Assembly: GCF_012396505.1 (NCBI RefSeq)
Contig: NZ_JAAXPN010000002.1
Location: forward strand, 1 to 64,000
Length of the DNA: 64,000 nucleotides
Source: Periweissella fabalis
GTDB taxonomy: Bacteria > Bacillota > Bacilli > Lactobacillales > Lactobacillaceae
Reading direction: 5' to 3'
The notes beneath the pieces are model-generated. The model saw nothing but the letters and a program-made list of their open reading frames with translations. It had not been told where the DNA came from and made no database searches. Position 1 is the stretch's first letter; every line of letters starts with the position of its first letter. Made by a program: the position numbers and the translations under genes. Positions 24,922 to 33,921 of the stretch are shown here, piece by piece.

Positions 24922-25641
24922 ATGACGGAAAATATTATTACAGCGCACAACTTAAGCGTTGAATTCCCTGATAAAGTAGTCTTTCGAGACTTAAATATTG
25001 AAGTACCACGCGGGAGCTTTTTGAGTATTGTTGGTGATAATGGAGCTGGTAAGACGACGTTCTTGCGAGTAGTTTTGGGGCATTTAAAACCTGCAAGTGG
25101 GGATGTGACCTTATCACCTGAGCGCAAAGATATCAAGATTGGTTATGTGCCCCAATTTCGGAATTTGACTGGCGAATATCCATTAAGTATTAAGAATTTC
25201 GTGGCATTAGGCTTAACAGAAAGTAAATTACCGTGGTTAACTAAGCGTGAAAAAGCGAAGTTAGCCCATATTATTGAAGAAACTGAATTAACTAAGCGTG
25301 TTGATGCCCGCCTTGGGACAGCATCTGGTGGGGAAAAGCAAAAGGCCTATCTCGCCCAAGCATTAGTTGAACAACCAGACTTGTTGATTCTAGATGAATC
25401 AACCGCCAGCTTGGATAATGTTGTGAAGTATGAACTGCTTGATCTTGTAACTGAATACCAACGTGACCACGATGTGACAGTTATTTTTGTTACGCACGAC
25501 TTGCCATTAGCGCAAAAGTATGCGACGGATTATCTTCTAATCCAAAACGGTCATGCGGTCAACGGAAAGATCAAAGACCTCGACCTAACAAAGCTTAAGA
25601 TGGCTGACTTGACGGGGGAAGTTAATAGTGAAATTCTCTAG
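24922..25641 (+). CDS. adcC: zinc ABC transporter ATP-binding protein AdcC
   Basis: 239 residues. Walker A GDNGAGKTT (~residue 39-47), signature TASGGEKQKAYLAQAL, Walker B LLILDEST and H-loop VTHD. YVPQF and the overall length fit the ZnuC/AdcC group. ATG 24922 follows AAAGGATAGTAAG; a longer frame from 24862 would overlap adcR. It should pair with the membrane permease AdcB, but the usual adcB is missing: the TAG stop leads straight into a repeat and a terminator. Confidence 0.87.
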   Translation: MTENIITAHNLSVEFPDKVVFRDLNIEVPRGSFLSIVGDNGAGKTTFLRVVLGHLKPASGDVTLSPERKDIKIGYVPQFRNLTGEYPLSIKNFVALGLTESKLPWLTKREKAKLAHIIEETELTKRVDARLGTASGGEKQKAYLAQALVEQPDLLILDESTASLDNVVKYELLDLVTEYQRDHDVTVIFVTHDLPLAQKYATDYLLIQNGHAVNGKIKDLDLTKLKMADLTGEVNSEIL

Positions 25642-25770
25642 AGAGCGAACCCAAGCGGGAAGGGTCGAGCACTACTGACAATTAGCGCAAGATACGCTCT
25701 TAGTATCTTAGCTAATTGACGGTAGGCGGAGGTTTTTGGGACTTGGATCTCGTTTTAGCCATGCTGACTG
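25639..25770 (+). repeat. structured intergenic repeat, copy E
   Basis: Starts at the adcC TAG stop. The inner domain is clear: GAGCA before CTACTGACAATTAGC, matched by GCTAATTGACGGTAG and GCGGA. The outer GTGC and GA elements are eroded (GAGC..CTC). About 80% identical to copy F. Confidence 0.65.
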
Positions 25771-25796
25771 GCACCACTTCAACATAAAGTATAATT

Positions 25797-25834
25797 AAAA
25801 AAGCCTTGTAAATTAATTTGCAAGGCTTTTTTAG
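25797..25834 (+). terminator. terminator after adcRC
   Basis: AAAAAAGCCTTG pairs with CAAGGCTTTTTT, with further AAATT/AATTT pairing inside. Confidence 0.85.
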
Positions 25835-26444
25835 TATCAATAATATCAAAATATTTTTAATATATAATTAATATTATTGCAATAAATGTCACTATTATGT
25901 CGTTAAGTAGTTATATTTTTGGTCATGTTAAGCTTTTCTTAATAAATATATATTAAGAAAAAGTAAAATTAATTAAGCAAATTATAATTAGGACTATAAA
26001 TAGTTTAAAATCACGTAACAAAATTATAACATTATATAAGACATTTGCACTATCTTATATATAGATTAATTTGCTGTGGGGTGAATTAAATCATTTATTG
26101 TATAAGGCTAGGGTAGAGTGTTTATAAAAATATAGGTAAATGACGTATTGGCTTCGTATAAATATTGATCCCAATTGGAATCAGTGGTTGTCATGACCGT
26201 TGACCCCAACAAATGATTAGTAAGTATATGTCGAAACGAGCGCATGCTTGCAATACTTCCATCGGGTGGGCTTTGAAATTTCTTAAGAAATTCAAAGTCT
26301 ATTTTTAAGGAAGCGTTAAAAGTATTAAGAAAATATTAACATAACCCCATAAGTATTCTTTTAAGCGTAAAAATATTGATAATATATCTTGTACCTTATT
26401 TTTATATAAATTCTGTTACTTAAATAGTTTTGAGGAGATCACCG
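25835..26444. other. long AT-rich leader of the surface protein gene
   Basis: About 600 bases without a gene. A hairpin CTTTGAAATTTCTT/AAGAAATTCAAAG followed by CTATTTTT lies at ~26270-26310 and looks like a terminator or attenuator about 135 bases before the start. A GC-richer patch (26165-26275) with GGTTGTCATGACCGTTGACC precedes it. I cannot assign a promoter with confidence. Confidence 0.45.
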
Positions 26445-29400
26445 ATGGAAGAAAAACGTCACTACAAGTTATACAAATCTGGTAAAAACTGGGTTGTTGC
26501 ATCAATTGCTGCAATTACAGTATTGAGCGGTTCTGGCTTGGCCGGTACTGCCCTTAACGTGCACGCCGCAACTCCAGCTGCTGCACAATCAAACATTAAC
26601 TTCAATGGTTTAAAATCACAATTAGTATGGTCAAATGCTAAGGCTGCTAACGCAAGCATTTACTCATCAGCAACTGGTAAGACTTTGGTTGCTAAATTAC
26701 AAGCAGACATTAAAACTGCTAACGGCTACATTAATAACCCTAAGTCAGCTACACAAGCTAAAGTTAATACAATCACTACTGCATTGCGTAACGATGGTGT
26801 TAACTTGAACAACGAAGTAGCTAACATCTTGAACGGCCAATTATACTGGTCAAACAAGAAGGTTGCTTCTGACTACGTAACTGCACAAGGTAAGACTTTG
26901 TTTGCTCAATTACAAAAACAACTTGCAACTGCAAACTCATACGTTAAGAACCCATCATTGGCTACTCCAGAAAACGTAATGGCTATCACTTCAGCCTTAC
27001 ACCAAACTGGTTTAGACTTGTACGCTTCTAAAGTTACTGACTTAAAAGCACAATTAGTATGGTCAAACGCTAAGAAGGCTGCTGACTACACTACTGAAGC
27101 TGGTAAGAAAGCATTTGCTACTTTGACTACTGACATTGCAACTGCAAATGGTTACGTAGCAGATCCTGAATTTGCTACTCCAGATCAAATTGCTACAATT
27201 ACTACTAAGTTACACCAAGACGGTTTGGACTTGATTGCTTCAAATGCCGCTGGTGATGCTACTCAATTGAACAAAGACATTACTGCAGTTACTGATGCAA
27301 AATACGTTGAATCAGATTATACTAATGATTCATACGCTGCACTTCAAACTGCTTTGACTGCAGCACAAAAGGTTGCCGGCGACAAGACTTCAACTCAAGA
27401 AGCGATTGACGCTGCTGACAAGGCTTTGATGGCAGCGCAAACTGCATTGGTTCCAAATGCGGTTGACTTAACTGCATTGCAAGCGCTTGTAAACTTAGCA
27501 CCAACTAGCAATGCTAGTGCAATTTATACACAAGTATCTTACAAGGCTTTTGGCACTGCTTTAGCAACTGCCAAAGCTACTTTAACTAACACTAAAGTAA
27601 CGCAATCACAAGTTACGGCTGAAATTGCAGCCTTTACAGCTGCTTTAGGTCAAGCACTCCCTGGTCAAGCAACGGTTACAACTGGTTTGATTAAAGTAGT
27701 TGCCAACCAAGATGACAGTCAATTACAAGTTGACTTAGCAACTGCAAATACTAAGTTATTTGCACCTACTACTGCTGCAATGTACACACCAACTTCAATT
27801 GCATCATTACGTGCAGCCATTGCTGGTGCCAACGCATTGTATGCAACCACTACAGGTAGCGGCCAAACTGCTGGTGCTTTAATTACTACAATTAAACAAC
27901 TTCAAATCAATAGTGCAGATACTGCATTGACAACTGCGCTTAATGGTTTGACACTTATTAATGGTGTTGTTAACAAAGACCAATTGAACCAAGATATCGC
28001 AAACGTTAAGAACACTTTGAACGGTACTGGTGCACCAATTAACATGACTAACACTGATGCTAATGGTAACCAAATCTATGCAGCCGCAGCATTTGCTGCC
28101 TTTACAAAGGCTTACAACAATGCTGTTAGTGTTGCAGCTGATGCATCAGCAACTGCTACTCAAGTTACAGCTGCTGATACTGCATTGGTTAATGCAATTG
28201 GTAAGACAGCGGGTAACAACAGTGGCACAGCAACTGGCCTTAATGCAGCACTCTTAAACGGTGCTGTTGACCTTAGCCAATTGAACGCCGACTTAGCAAC
28301 TGCTAAAAATGATCTTTTCTACGCTGGTGCACAAAACACTACTCTTGGTGGTGCTCACGTTTACACACAAGCATCATACAACGCATTAGTAAGTGCTGTT
28401 GCTAACTTACACGCTACTGGTGCTAACCAAGTATTTACTGACAGTAATAACAGTACTCAAGTAACTGGCTTAACTCAAGCAACAGTTAACACTGGTGACG
28501 CTAACTTAGCGACTGCCCTTAAAGGCTTGACTAAAGCAACTGCTGGTTCAGTTGACCAATCAGGTATCCAAGCACTTCTTGCTCAAGCTAACCAAGTAAT
28601 TACTGCTGGTAACCTTGATAACTTAGGTCACGCACTTTACACAACTGCTACTTTTGCCGCTTTACAAAGCAAAATTGCTAGTGTAAATTCTGATCTTGCA
28701 AGTATGTCATTAACTCAAGCAACAGTTGATGCTGACTGGACTGCATTGAACAACACACTTAATGCTTTGGCACAAAACCTTAATGGTGCAACAGTTGATC
28801 ACACTGCATTGTCAGCATTAACAACTGCACCTGCATCTACAAACCCTGCAACAGTAAATCCTCAAACTGTATTTACTGCTGGTAACGGTGCTGGTACTTG
28901 GACTCCAACTTCATGGTCAGTATTTAGCGCAGCTTACACAACTGCAACAACTGATCTTAATAACTTAGCTGCTGGTGGTACAGTTACTCAAGCCCAAATC
29001 AATGCTGACTACACTTCATTAGTAAATGCATACAACGCTTTGGGTGGTACAACTGATAAGACATTGTTACTTGCTAACATTGCCTCAGCTAAGACTTACC
29101 AAGCTGCTAACTACACAGTTAGTTCATTTGCAGCATTAACTACTGCATTGAATACAGCAATTGCTGACAGTAACAATGCTCAATTAACTGCAACTACAGC
29201 TCAAACTGATGTTAATGCAATTGCTGCAGCTATTAAGGGCTTAAATGGTGTAGCAGCTGATAAAGCAGTTGCAACTGCTTTAACTTCTGCTGAAGTTGAA
29301 CAATTTAACAATGCTCGTGTTGTTGCAACTACTGCAGCCAATGCGGGAGTGACAGCTGAGTCATCAGTAACTTACACAAGTACAACTTGGACGACCTTTA

Positions 29401-30278
29401 ATAAAGCATACACAGCCGCACAACAATTATTTGCATCTACACCTAACGGAGATGTTTCAACTTCAACTAGCTTGAATAATACTTCAACAGTTGCACAAGT
29501 TGCAAGTGCATTAACTGCCCTTGACAACGCTCGTCAAGCATTAGTTGTTGCTAACGGTACTTTAAACAACGCGGTTGATGATGCACAATTACAAGCAGAT
29601 ATTATTACTGCAACTGGTCTTTCAGCTACTAACTACACAGCCGGTTCATGGGCAGCTGTTCAAAATGCTTTAACAATTGCTCAAAACGATGTTGCAGCTA
29701 ACTATGCAGCACGTAACAATTTAGCTGCTGGTGCTCAAGTTGTTGCTGCTGACCAAAGTGCATTAGAATCAGCTATTAACGGTTTAGTATCAGCTAACAA
29801 AGCTGGTCTTCAAACTGCCTTGTTACAAGCCGCAAACATTCTTAACGATGGTCACGGAAACGCAGTTAAGATTGCAGCTAACTTGGCAACTAACCAATCA
29901 ACAGGTGTAAGTGTTGTTCTTGCAACTACTTACAACAATGACTTGACAACTGCACAAGCTGTATTTGCTAACCCGAATGCAACTGCTGCACAAATCAGTT
30001 CAGCCACTGCTAACTTGTCAACTGACATCAATAACTTGGCTGGTAAGACTGTAGTTGCTCAAGGATCATCAACTGGTTCAAGCACAGGATCATCAACTGG
30101 TTCAAGCACAGGATCATCAACTGGTTCAAGTACAGGATCATCAACTGGTTCAAGTACAGGATCATCAACTGGTTCAAGTACAGGATCATCAACTGGTTCA
30201 AGTACAGGATCATCAACTGGTTCAAGTACAGGATCATCAACTGGTTCAAGCACAGGATCATCAACTGGTTCAAACTAA
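26445..30278 (+). CDS. large secreted FIVAR-repeat surface protein with KxYKxGKxW signal
   Basis: 1277 residues. The signal peptide has the KxYKxGKxW motif (KLYKSGKNWVVASI) and ends near residue 43 (NVHA-A). Then three ~70-residue repeats each with QLxWSNxK. About eleven FIVAR-type helical repeats follow (for example YTNDSYAALQTAL, YTPTSIASLRAAI, WTPTSWSVFSAAY, YTAGSWAAVQNAL). The protein ends in a (GSSTGSST)n tail of ~71 residues with no LPXTG or membrane segment. Probably an adhesin or matrix protein, with the Ser/Thr tail a likely glycosylation site. ATG 26445 follows TGAGGAG; a TTG at 26430 overlaps that site. Two glycosyltransferase genes lie downstream. Confidence 0.85.
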   Translation: MEEKRHYKLYKSGKNWVVASIAAITVLSGSGLAGTALNVHAATPAAAQSNINFNGLKSQLVWSNAKAANASIYSSATGKTLVAKLQADIKTANGYINNPKSATQAKVNTITTALRNDGVNLNNEVANILNGQLYWSNKKVASDYVTAQGKTLFAQLQKQLATANSYVKNPSLATPENVMAITSALHQTGLDLYASKVTDLKAQLVWSNAKKAADYTTEAGKKAFATLTTDIATANGYVADPEFATPDQIATITTKLHQDGLDLIASNAAGDATQLNKDITAVTDAKYVESDYTNDSYAALQTALTAAQKVAGDKTSTQEAIDAADKALMAAQTALVPNAVDLTALQALVNLAPTSNASAIYTQVSYKAFGTALATAKATLTNTKVTQSQVTAEIAAFTAALGQALPGQATVTTGLIKVVANQDDSQLQVDLATANTKLFAPTTAAMYTPTSIASLRAAIAGANALYATTTGSGQTAGALITTIKQLQINSADTALTTALNGLTLINGVVNKDQLNQDIANVKNTLNGTGAPINMTNTDANGNQIYAAAAFAAFTKAYNNAVSVAADASATATQVTAADTALVNAIGKTAGNNSGTATGLNAALLNGAVDLSQLNADLATAKNDLFYAGAQNTTLGGAHVYTQASYNALVSAVANLHATGANQVFTDSNNSTQVTGLTQATVNTGDANLATALKGLTKATAGSVDQSGIQALLAQANQVITAGNLDNLGHALYTTATFAALQSKIASVNSDLASMSLTQATVDADWTALNNTLNALAQNLNGATVDHTALSALTTAPASTNPATVNPQTVFTAGNGAGTWTPTSWSVFSAAYTTATTDLNNLAAGGTVTQAQINADYTSLVNAYNALGGTTDKTLLLANIASAKTYQAANYTVSSFAALTTALNTAIADSNNAQLTATTAQTDVNAIAAAIKGLNGVAADKAVATALTSAEVEQFNNARVVATTAANAGVTAESSVTYTSTTWTTFNKAYTAAQQLFASTPNGDVSTSTSLNNTSTVAQVASALTALDNARQALVVANGTLNNAVDDAQLQADIITATGLSATNYTAGSWAAVQNALTIAQNDVAANYAARNNLAAGAQVVAADQSALESAINGLVSANKAGLQTALLQAANILNDGHGNAVKIAANLATNQSTGVSVVLATTYNNDLTTAQAVFANPNATAAQISSATANLSTDINNLAGKTVVAQGSSTGSSTGSSTGSSTGSSTGSSTGSSTGSSTGSSTGSSTGSSTGSSTGSSTGSSTGSSTGSSTGSSTGSN
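30063..30276 (+). repeat. 24-base tandem repeat, about 9 copies
   Basis: Unit GGATCATCAACTGG plus TTCAAGYACA, nearly perfect, with only a C/T difference at one position that groups outer (C) and inner (T) units. It encodes GSSTGSST per unit. Being a multiple of three, copy-number change alters tail length without a frameshift. Confidence 0.95.
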
Positions 30279-30323
30279 TAAAAAGTAGTAGCTCAGGCTT
30301 AATTAGCTTATAAGTTACAGAAG

Positions 30324-30361
30324 AAAAGCGATTAACTTAATATGAGTTAGTCGCTTTTTTA
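30324..30361 (+). terminator. terminator after the surface protein gene
   Basis: AAAAGCGATTAACT pairs with AGTTAGTCGCTTTT, followed by T residues. Downstream glycosyltransferases therefore depend on read-through or another promoter. Confidence 0.8.
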
Positions 30362-30388
30362 GTTGAAAATAATTTTGGGAAAAACGAT

Positions 30389-31303
30389 ATGTTAAATGAA
30401 AAAAGTAAAAAAAATTTAAGTATTTTGGTTCTAGATCATAATGATGATGAATCACTATTGCATGCAATTTCATCAATTAATAATCAAATTGGCTTTAAGA
30501 AAGAACTAATTGAGATAATTATTTTAACACGACGAAATTTTGATGAACTATCAGTAAAATTCGCTATATTTTCAGATTTAGATTTACGTTATATATTTGT
30601 ACCAGAGACAAATGATGGTGTTGCGTGGAATATGGGATTATCTGCAATGCATGGTGCATGGGTTACTTTTTTAGATTCACGGGATCAATTATACGCAGAT
30701 GGTTCATTACTTGATTTTATGAATTGCATGGGGACACCCCAAAACGCAGTGGATATTTTAATTTTTAAATATGTATATCCTATAATGGATGATGAAAATC
30801 GAGTTATTGATTTTAAAAATGCAGATTATGCTAATGTTATTTACGGTAAATATTTTAATTGGAACTTTATTCAACGAATGAACTTACAAATGAATTCTAA
30901 CTTAGATAGATATTTATTGGATGATTTTGTAAGTAGAGCACTGGCTTTACGGCCAGATAGTAAATGGTACGATTACGCAAATTACTTTTTAAGTGATCGT
31001 GGTGAAATTGCAGATAATGTTGAAGAATTTATTGAGTATAGACACCATTTTATGCAATTTATTACTGAAAAGAATGTTCAACGTAATGACTATGTAAGTG
31101 ATCTTGTTTGGTCTATTACGAACGCTAGTGAATTAGTACTTGCTGCTAATCTAGAAAATAATGCTATAATTTTAAAAAAATTAGCAGCATTATGTGAATT
31201 TGGTTCTAAAATGGGTGAGGTAGCAATTTTAGTAAATGATTATTTTGTAGATAAGGGACTTACAAATCGTATTAGTTATCAAAAAATTATGGAGTATAAG
31301 TAA
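30389..31303 (+). CDS. GT2-like glycosyltransferase family protein, DXD motif altered
   Basis: 304 residues resembling the A-type glycosyltransferase fold: LSILVLDHNDDESLLHAISSINNQIG opens like the two domains of the next gene, and WNMGLSAMHGAWVTFLDSRDQL corresponds to the nucleotide-sugar site. Where the neighbour has MDADD or CDADD this protein has LDSRD (~residue 95-99), so the metal-binding DXD is not intact. It may be an inactive partner or use another mechanism. Two bases separate its stop from the next ATG, so the two proteins are co-translated. Likely role: modifying the Ser/Thr-rich surface protein upstream. Confidence 0.65.
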   Translation: MLNEKSKKNLSILVLDHNDDESLLHAISSINNQIGFKKELIEIIILTRRNFDELSVKFAIFSDLDLRYIFVPETNDGVAWNMGLSAMHGAWVTFLDSRDQLYADGSLLDFMNCMGTPQNAVDILIFKYVYPIMDDENRVIDFKNADYANVIYGKYFNWNFIQRMNLQMNSNLDRYLLDDFVSRALALRPDSKWYDYANYFLSDRGEIADNVEEFIEYRHHFMQFITEKNVQRNDYVSDLVWSITNASELVLAANLENNAIILKKLAALCEFGSKMGEVAILVNDYFVDKGLTNRISYQKIMEYK

Positions 31304-31305
31304 TT

Positions 31306-33273
31306 ATGAAATTAGTAACGATTGTTATTCCGCAATATAGTGAAAAAGAGTCTACAATTCTACGCTTATTAACGTCAATTAATAATCAAATTGGGATTGA
31401 TTTTACCCAAGTGGCAATTAAAATCATCGGTGATGCCGGTTATCAACTAGATACTCATTTATTCACATTATTTCCTAATTTAGACATTGAGTATACATAC
31501 TGTTCTAAGTCATCCGGTCCAGGTAAGGCACGTCAAATTGGCTTAGATCAAGCTGATTCAAAATATATCGCTTATATGGATGCCGATGATATTTTAAGTA
31601 ATGTTAATTCATTATGGCGGTTTGTAGATGTTATTAATAAAACAGGTGATCATCAAATAATCTTTACAAAATATATCGAAGAATTTGCTCCTGGTAAAAA
31701 CGGCAAAAATACGTATAAAATTCGTGAATATGTGCCAGCGGCAGTTTATGGTAAATGGCTTAGTGTAGCCTATATTAGGGAGCATAAATTTACATGGCAT
31801 CCAGAGTTGCCGTCAGCGTATGAAGATACGTATTTTATGGACTTACTATTGATATTTGCAACGGATGTTTACTATCTTGATTCGGTAACGTATACATGGC
31901 TCTACCGTGAAAATTCAATTGTTAGGCAAAAAATTGATTATCGATCATTGCATTTACATGAATTAGTACGTGAGAACTACTTCTGGGTTAATGAGATGCG
32001 AAGGCGAGCCCCAGAGCGATTAAAGTTTGATATAAACAACGCACTAGGATTAATATATCGGGTTGTTAATGAATGTAAACCGGTGCCTGAAATTATATTT
32101 GAATTTAATTTTGAAATAACAAGATTTTTAAGTGAAAATTATAGCCAAATTGATTTACAATATGCAGCAAAATTATTTAGTTCTGAAAATAACGTTAATG
32201 ACGTAACTGGGTTTAGTGATTTTTGGGTTAATAAATTAAAGCAAATAAATGCTAGTAGCAAGACTACAAAGGATGCAGAATTAATTGTACCCAATAGTAA
32301 AATTGTTTCAATTATAATGCCTTTCAATGGTGAAAATGTCGAATTATTAATATCACAATTATCATCAATTAATAATCAGATTGGCATTAGTCTGGCTGAT
32401 ATTGAACTAATTATCGTAAATGATGCTGGCCGACCACTGGATGAGACCATAATTAATGCACAATTTGAAAAGCTAACGATAATTTATATTAATTTGACTA
32501 CTAAAGTTGGTCCAGGACCTGCACGAAATAAAGGTCTAAACATCGCAACTGGTAAATTTGCTATGTTTTGTGACGCTGATGATCATTTACATACCATCGA
32601 TGCATTACAACAGATGTATATAGCGGCACAGTCCGAAAACAATGTTGATATTGTGATGGCTAAAGTAGTTGATGAGCAATTAGATAAAGAAAACAGTACG
32701 CAACTCGTACAGTGGCACTACCATTATGGGACAGTATACCCAAATTGGTATAAATTAGACTTTTTAAGAAACTATTTGATTATGTTCCATGAAGAATTAC
32801 ACAGCTTTTATGAAGATACATTTTTTAACGCATTAGCATTTTCTTTAGCAAAAAAAGTTATTTATTTAGATAAACATATTTATACGCATTGCTTGAATAA
32901 TAATTCTTTAATTCACAAAGGTAAGGATATTGAACGACAAAAAGCATATTTAAAAGAGTATGTTTTAGAAAATTTATTTTGGTTTAGAGAATCAAGACAA
33001 AGATTTCCTGAACGTATCAAAATTGATTTAAATAATTTTGTTATTAATTGGTACTATATGTACGAAAGCTACGGCATACAAGATAGCGTACTTGATAATA
33101 CATTACAAACTATAATGACAACCCTTATTAATGAAAATGCTATTTACTGGGATGGATGGACAAAAGCGTTACAGGAAGATGCTAATCGTAGAGATGAGGG
33201 TGATGCAAAAGGCGTAACAGCTGATAATTTAAAAATGTTTATGCAAAACATGATAACTGAATCAACTGATTGA
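31306..33273 (+). CDS. tandem two-domain GT2-type glycosyltransferase
   Basis: 655 residues with two GT2 domains. Domain 1 (~1-280): VTIVIPQYSEKESTILRLL, SINNQIG, GPGKARQIGLDQADSKYIAYMDADD. Domain 2 (~330-620): VSIIMPFNGENVELL, SINNQIG, GPGPARNKGLNIATGKFAMFCDADD. Both DXD motifs are present and both halves share YEDT(Y/F)F and LRE/RQ-rich C-terminal stretches, so the protein arose by duplication. No membrane segment, so cytoplasmic. It probably adds sugars to the repeat tail of the surface protein or builds a wall glycan; the first is inference from gene order. Its base composition is more AT-rich than the housekeeping genes. Confidence 0.75.
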   Translation: MKLVTIVIPQYSEKESTILRLLTSINNQIGIDFTQVAIKIIGDAGYQLDTHLFTLFPNLDIEYTYCSKSSGPGKARQIGLDQADSKYIAYMDADDILSNVNSLWRFVDVINKTGDHQIIFTKYIEEFAPGKNGKNTYKIREYVPAAVYGKWLSVAYIREHKFTWHPELPSAYEDTYFMDLLLIFATDVYYLDSVTYTWLYRENSIVRQKIDYRSLHLHELVRENYFWVNEMRRRAPERLKFDINNALGLIYRVVNECKPVPEIIFEFNFEITRFLSENYSQIDLQYAAKLFSSENNVNDVTGFSDFWVNKLKQINASSKTTKDAELIVPNSKIVSIIMPFNGENVELLISQLSSINNQIGISLADIELIIVNDAGRPLDETIINAQFEKLTIIYINLTTKVGPGPARNKGLNIATGKFAMFCDADDHLHTIDALQQMYIAAQSENNVDIVMAKVVDEQLDKENSTQLVQWHYHYGTVYPNWYKLDFLRNYLIMFHEELHSFYEDTFFNALAFSLAKKVIYLDKHIYTHCLNNNSLIHKGKDIERQKAYLKEYVLENLFWFRESRQRFPERIKIDLNNFVINWYYMYESYGIQDSVLDNTLQTIMTTLINENAIYWDGWTKALQEDANRRDEGDAKGVTADNLKMFMQNMITESTD

Positions 33274-33413
33274 AGTTTTGACAATAATATTTTCTGTGTG
33301 TAACGTGTAGAAGATAATTTAGACATAGTTTTAATACTCGAATTAAATTATGTTGGTTCTAGGTCAAATGGTACTGATGGATCTAAAAATTGAATAAATC
33401 CGTTTATTCGGTT

Positions 33414-33449
33414 AAGCCACTAGCTCGATATTAGAGCTAGTGGCTTTTT
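33414..33449 (+). terminator. terminator after the glycosyltransferases
   Basis: AAGCCACTAGCTC (33414-33426) pairs with GAGCTAGTGGCTT (33434-33446), followed by T residues. It marks the left edge of the defence island. Confidence 0.87.
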
Positions 33450-33532
33450 GTAGTGCATGGCGAAAAAGGGCTCTTTATTAAATGAATGGTAGAGAGTATT
33501 ATTTGTCATTTTTTGATGTTGTGTGATGAATG

Positions 33533-33635
33533 TAATATTACTCACGCGATATTTTATAAATATACTTTAATTTTGGTTATTTTAACCGATAAGTAATTAA
33601 GGCATTAGTTAAAATTTTAAAAGTGAGTAATATTA
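33533..33635. repeat. 13-base inverted repeat at the island's left edge
   Basis: TAATATTACTCAC (33533-33545) and its exact complement GTGAGTAATATTA (33623-33635), 77 bases apart. It may be an operator pair or element ends. Confidence 0.55.
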
Positions 33636-33671
33636 ACAGATATCGATGGGATATGGAATATCTTTAAGATA

Positions 33672-33869
33672 TTGGAATTAATTGATATTGTGTTACCTGC
33701 CTTTAAGCTTTCGATTGGAACGAATACGTGGTCTCTAGTTAGTGGTTCGATGGGTACAATCTTAACCGCGGTTGCTGTGTATTTAGGCCTTACAAAATAT
33801 CAAATTGGCCGTAAGGGAGTAGATCATTTACTGATGAAAGTTAACTATGATATCTATAAGAAAATTTAG
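33672..33869 (+). CDS. possible small membrane protein, 65 aa
   Basis: TTG-started frame encoding MELIDIVLPAFKLSIG, a hydrophobic stretch SMGTILTAVAVYLGL and a charged tail KVNYDIYKKI. No ATG and no good ribosome site is present; the frame is open only from 33627. It lies 52 bases before the abiH gene. It may be a small partner of AbiH, a remnant, or not translated. Confidence 0.3.
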   Translation: MELIDIVLPAFKLSIGTNTWSLVSGSMGTILTAVAVYLGLTKYQIGRKGVDHLLMKVNYDIYKKI

Positions 33870-33921
33870 TGGTTCATGTGTAGTTCAAGCTGTTAATATT
33901 GAAAATATGGAGAATTAATAT

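Noticed and set aside
30028-30288. Open frames on both strands across the 24-base repeats
   Set aside because: They arise because the repeat unit has no stops in several frames; the frame continuous with the signal peptide is the real one.
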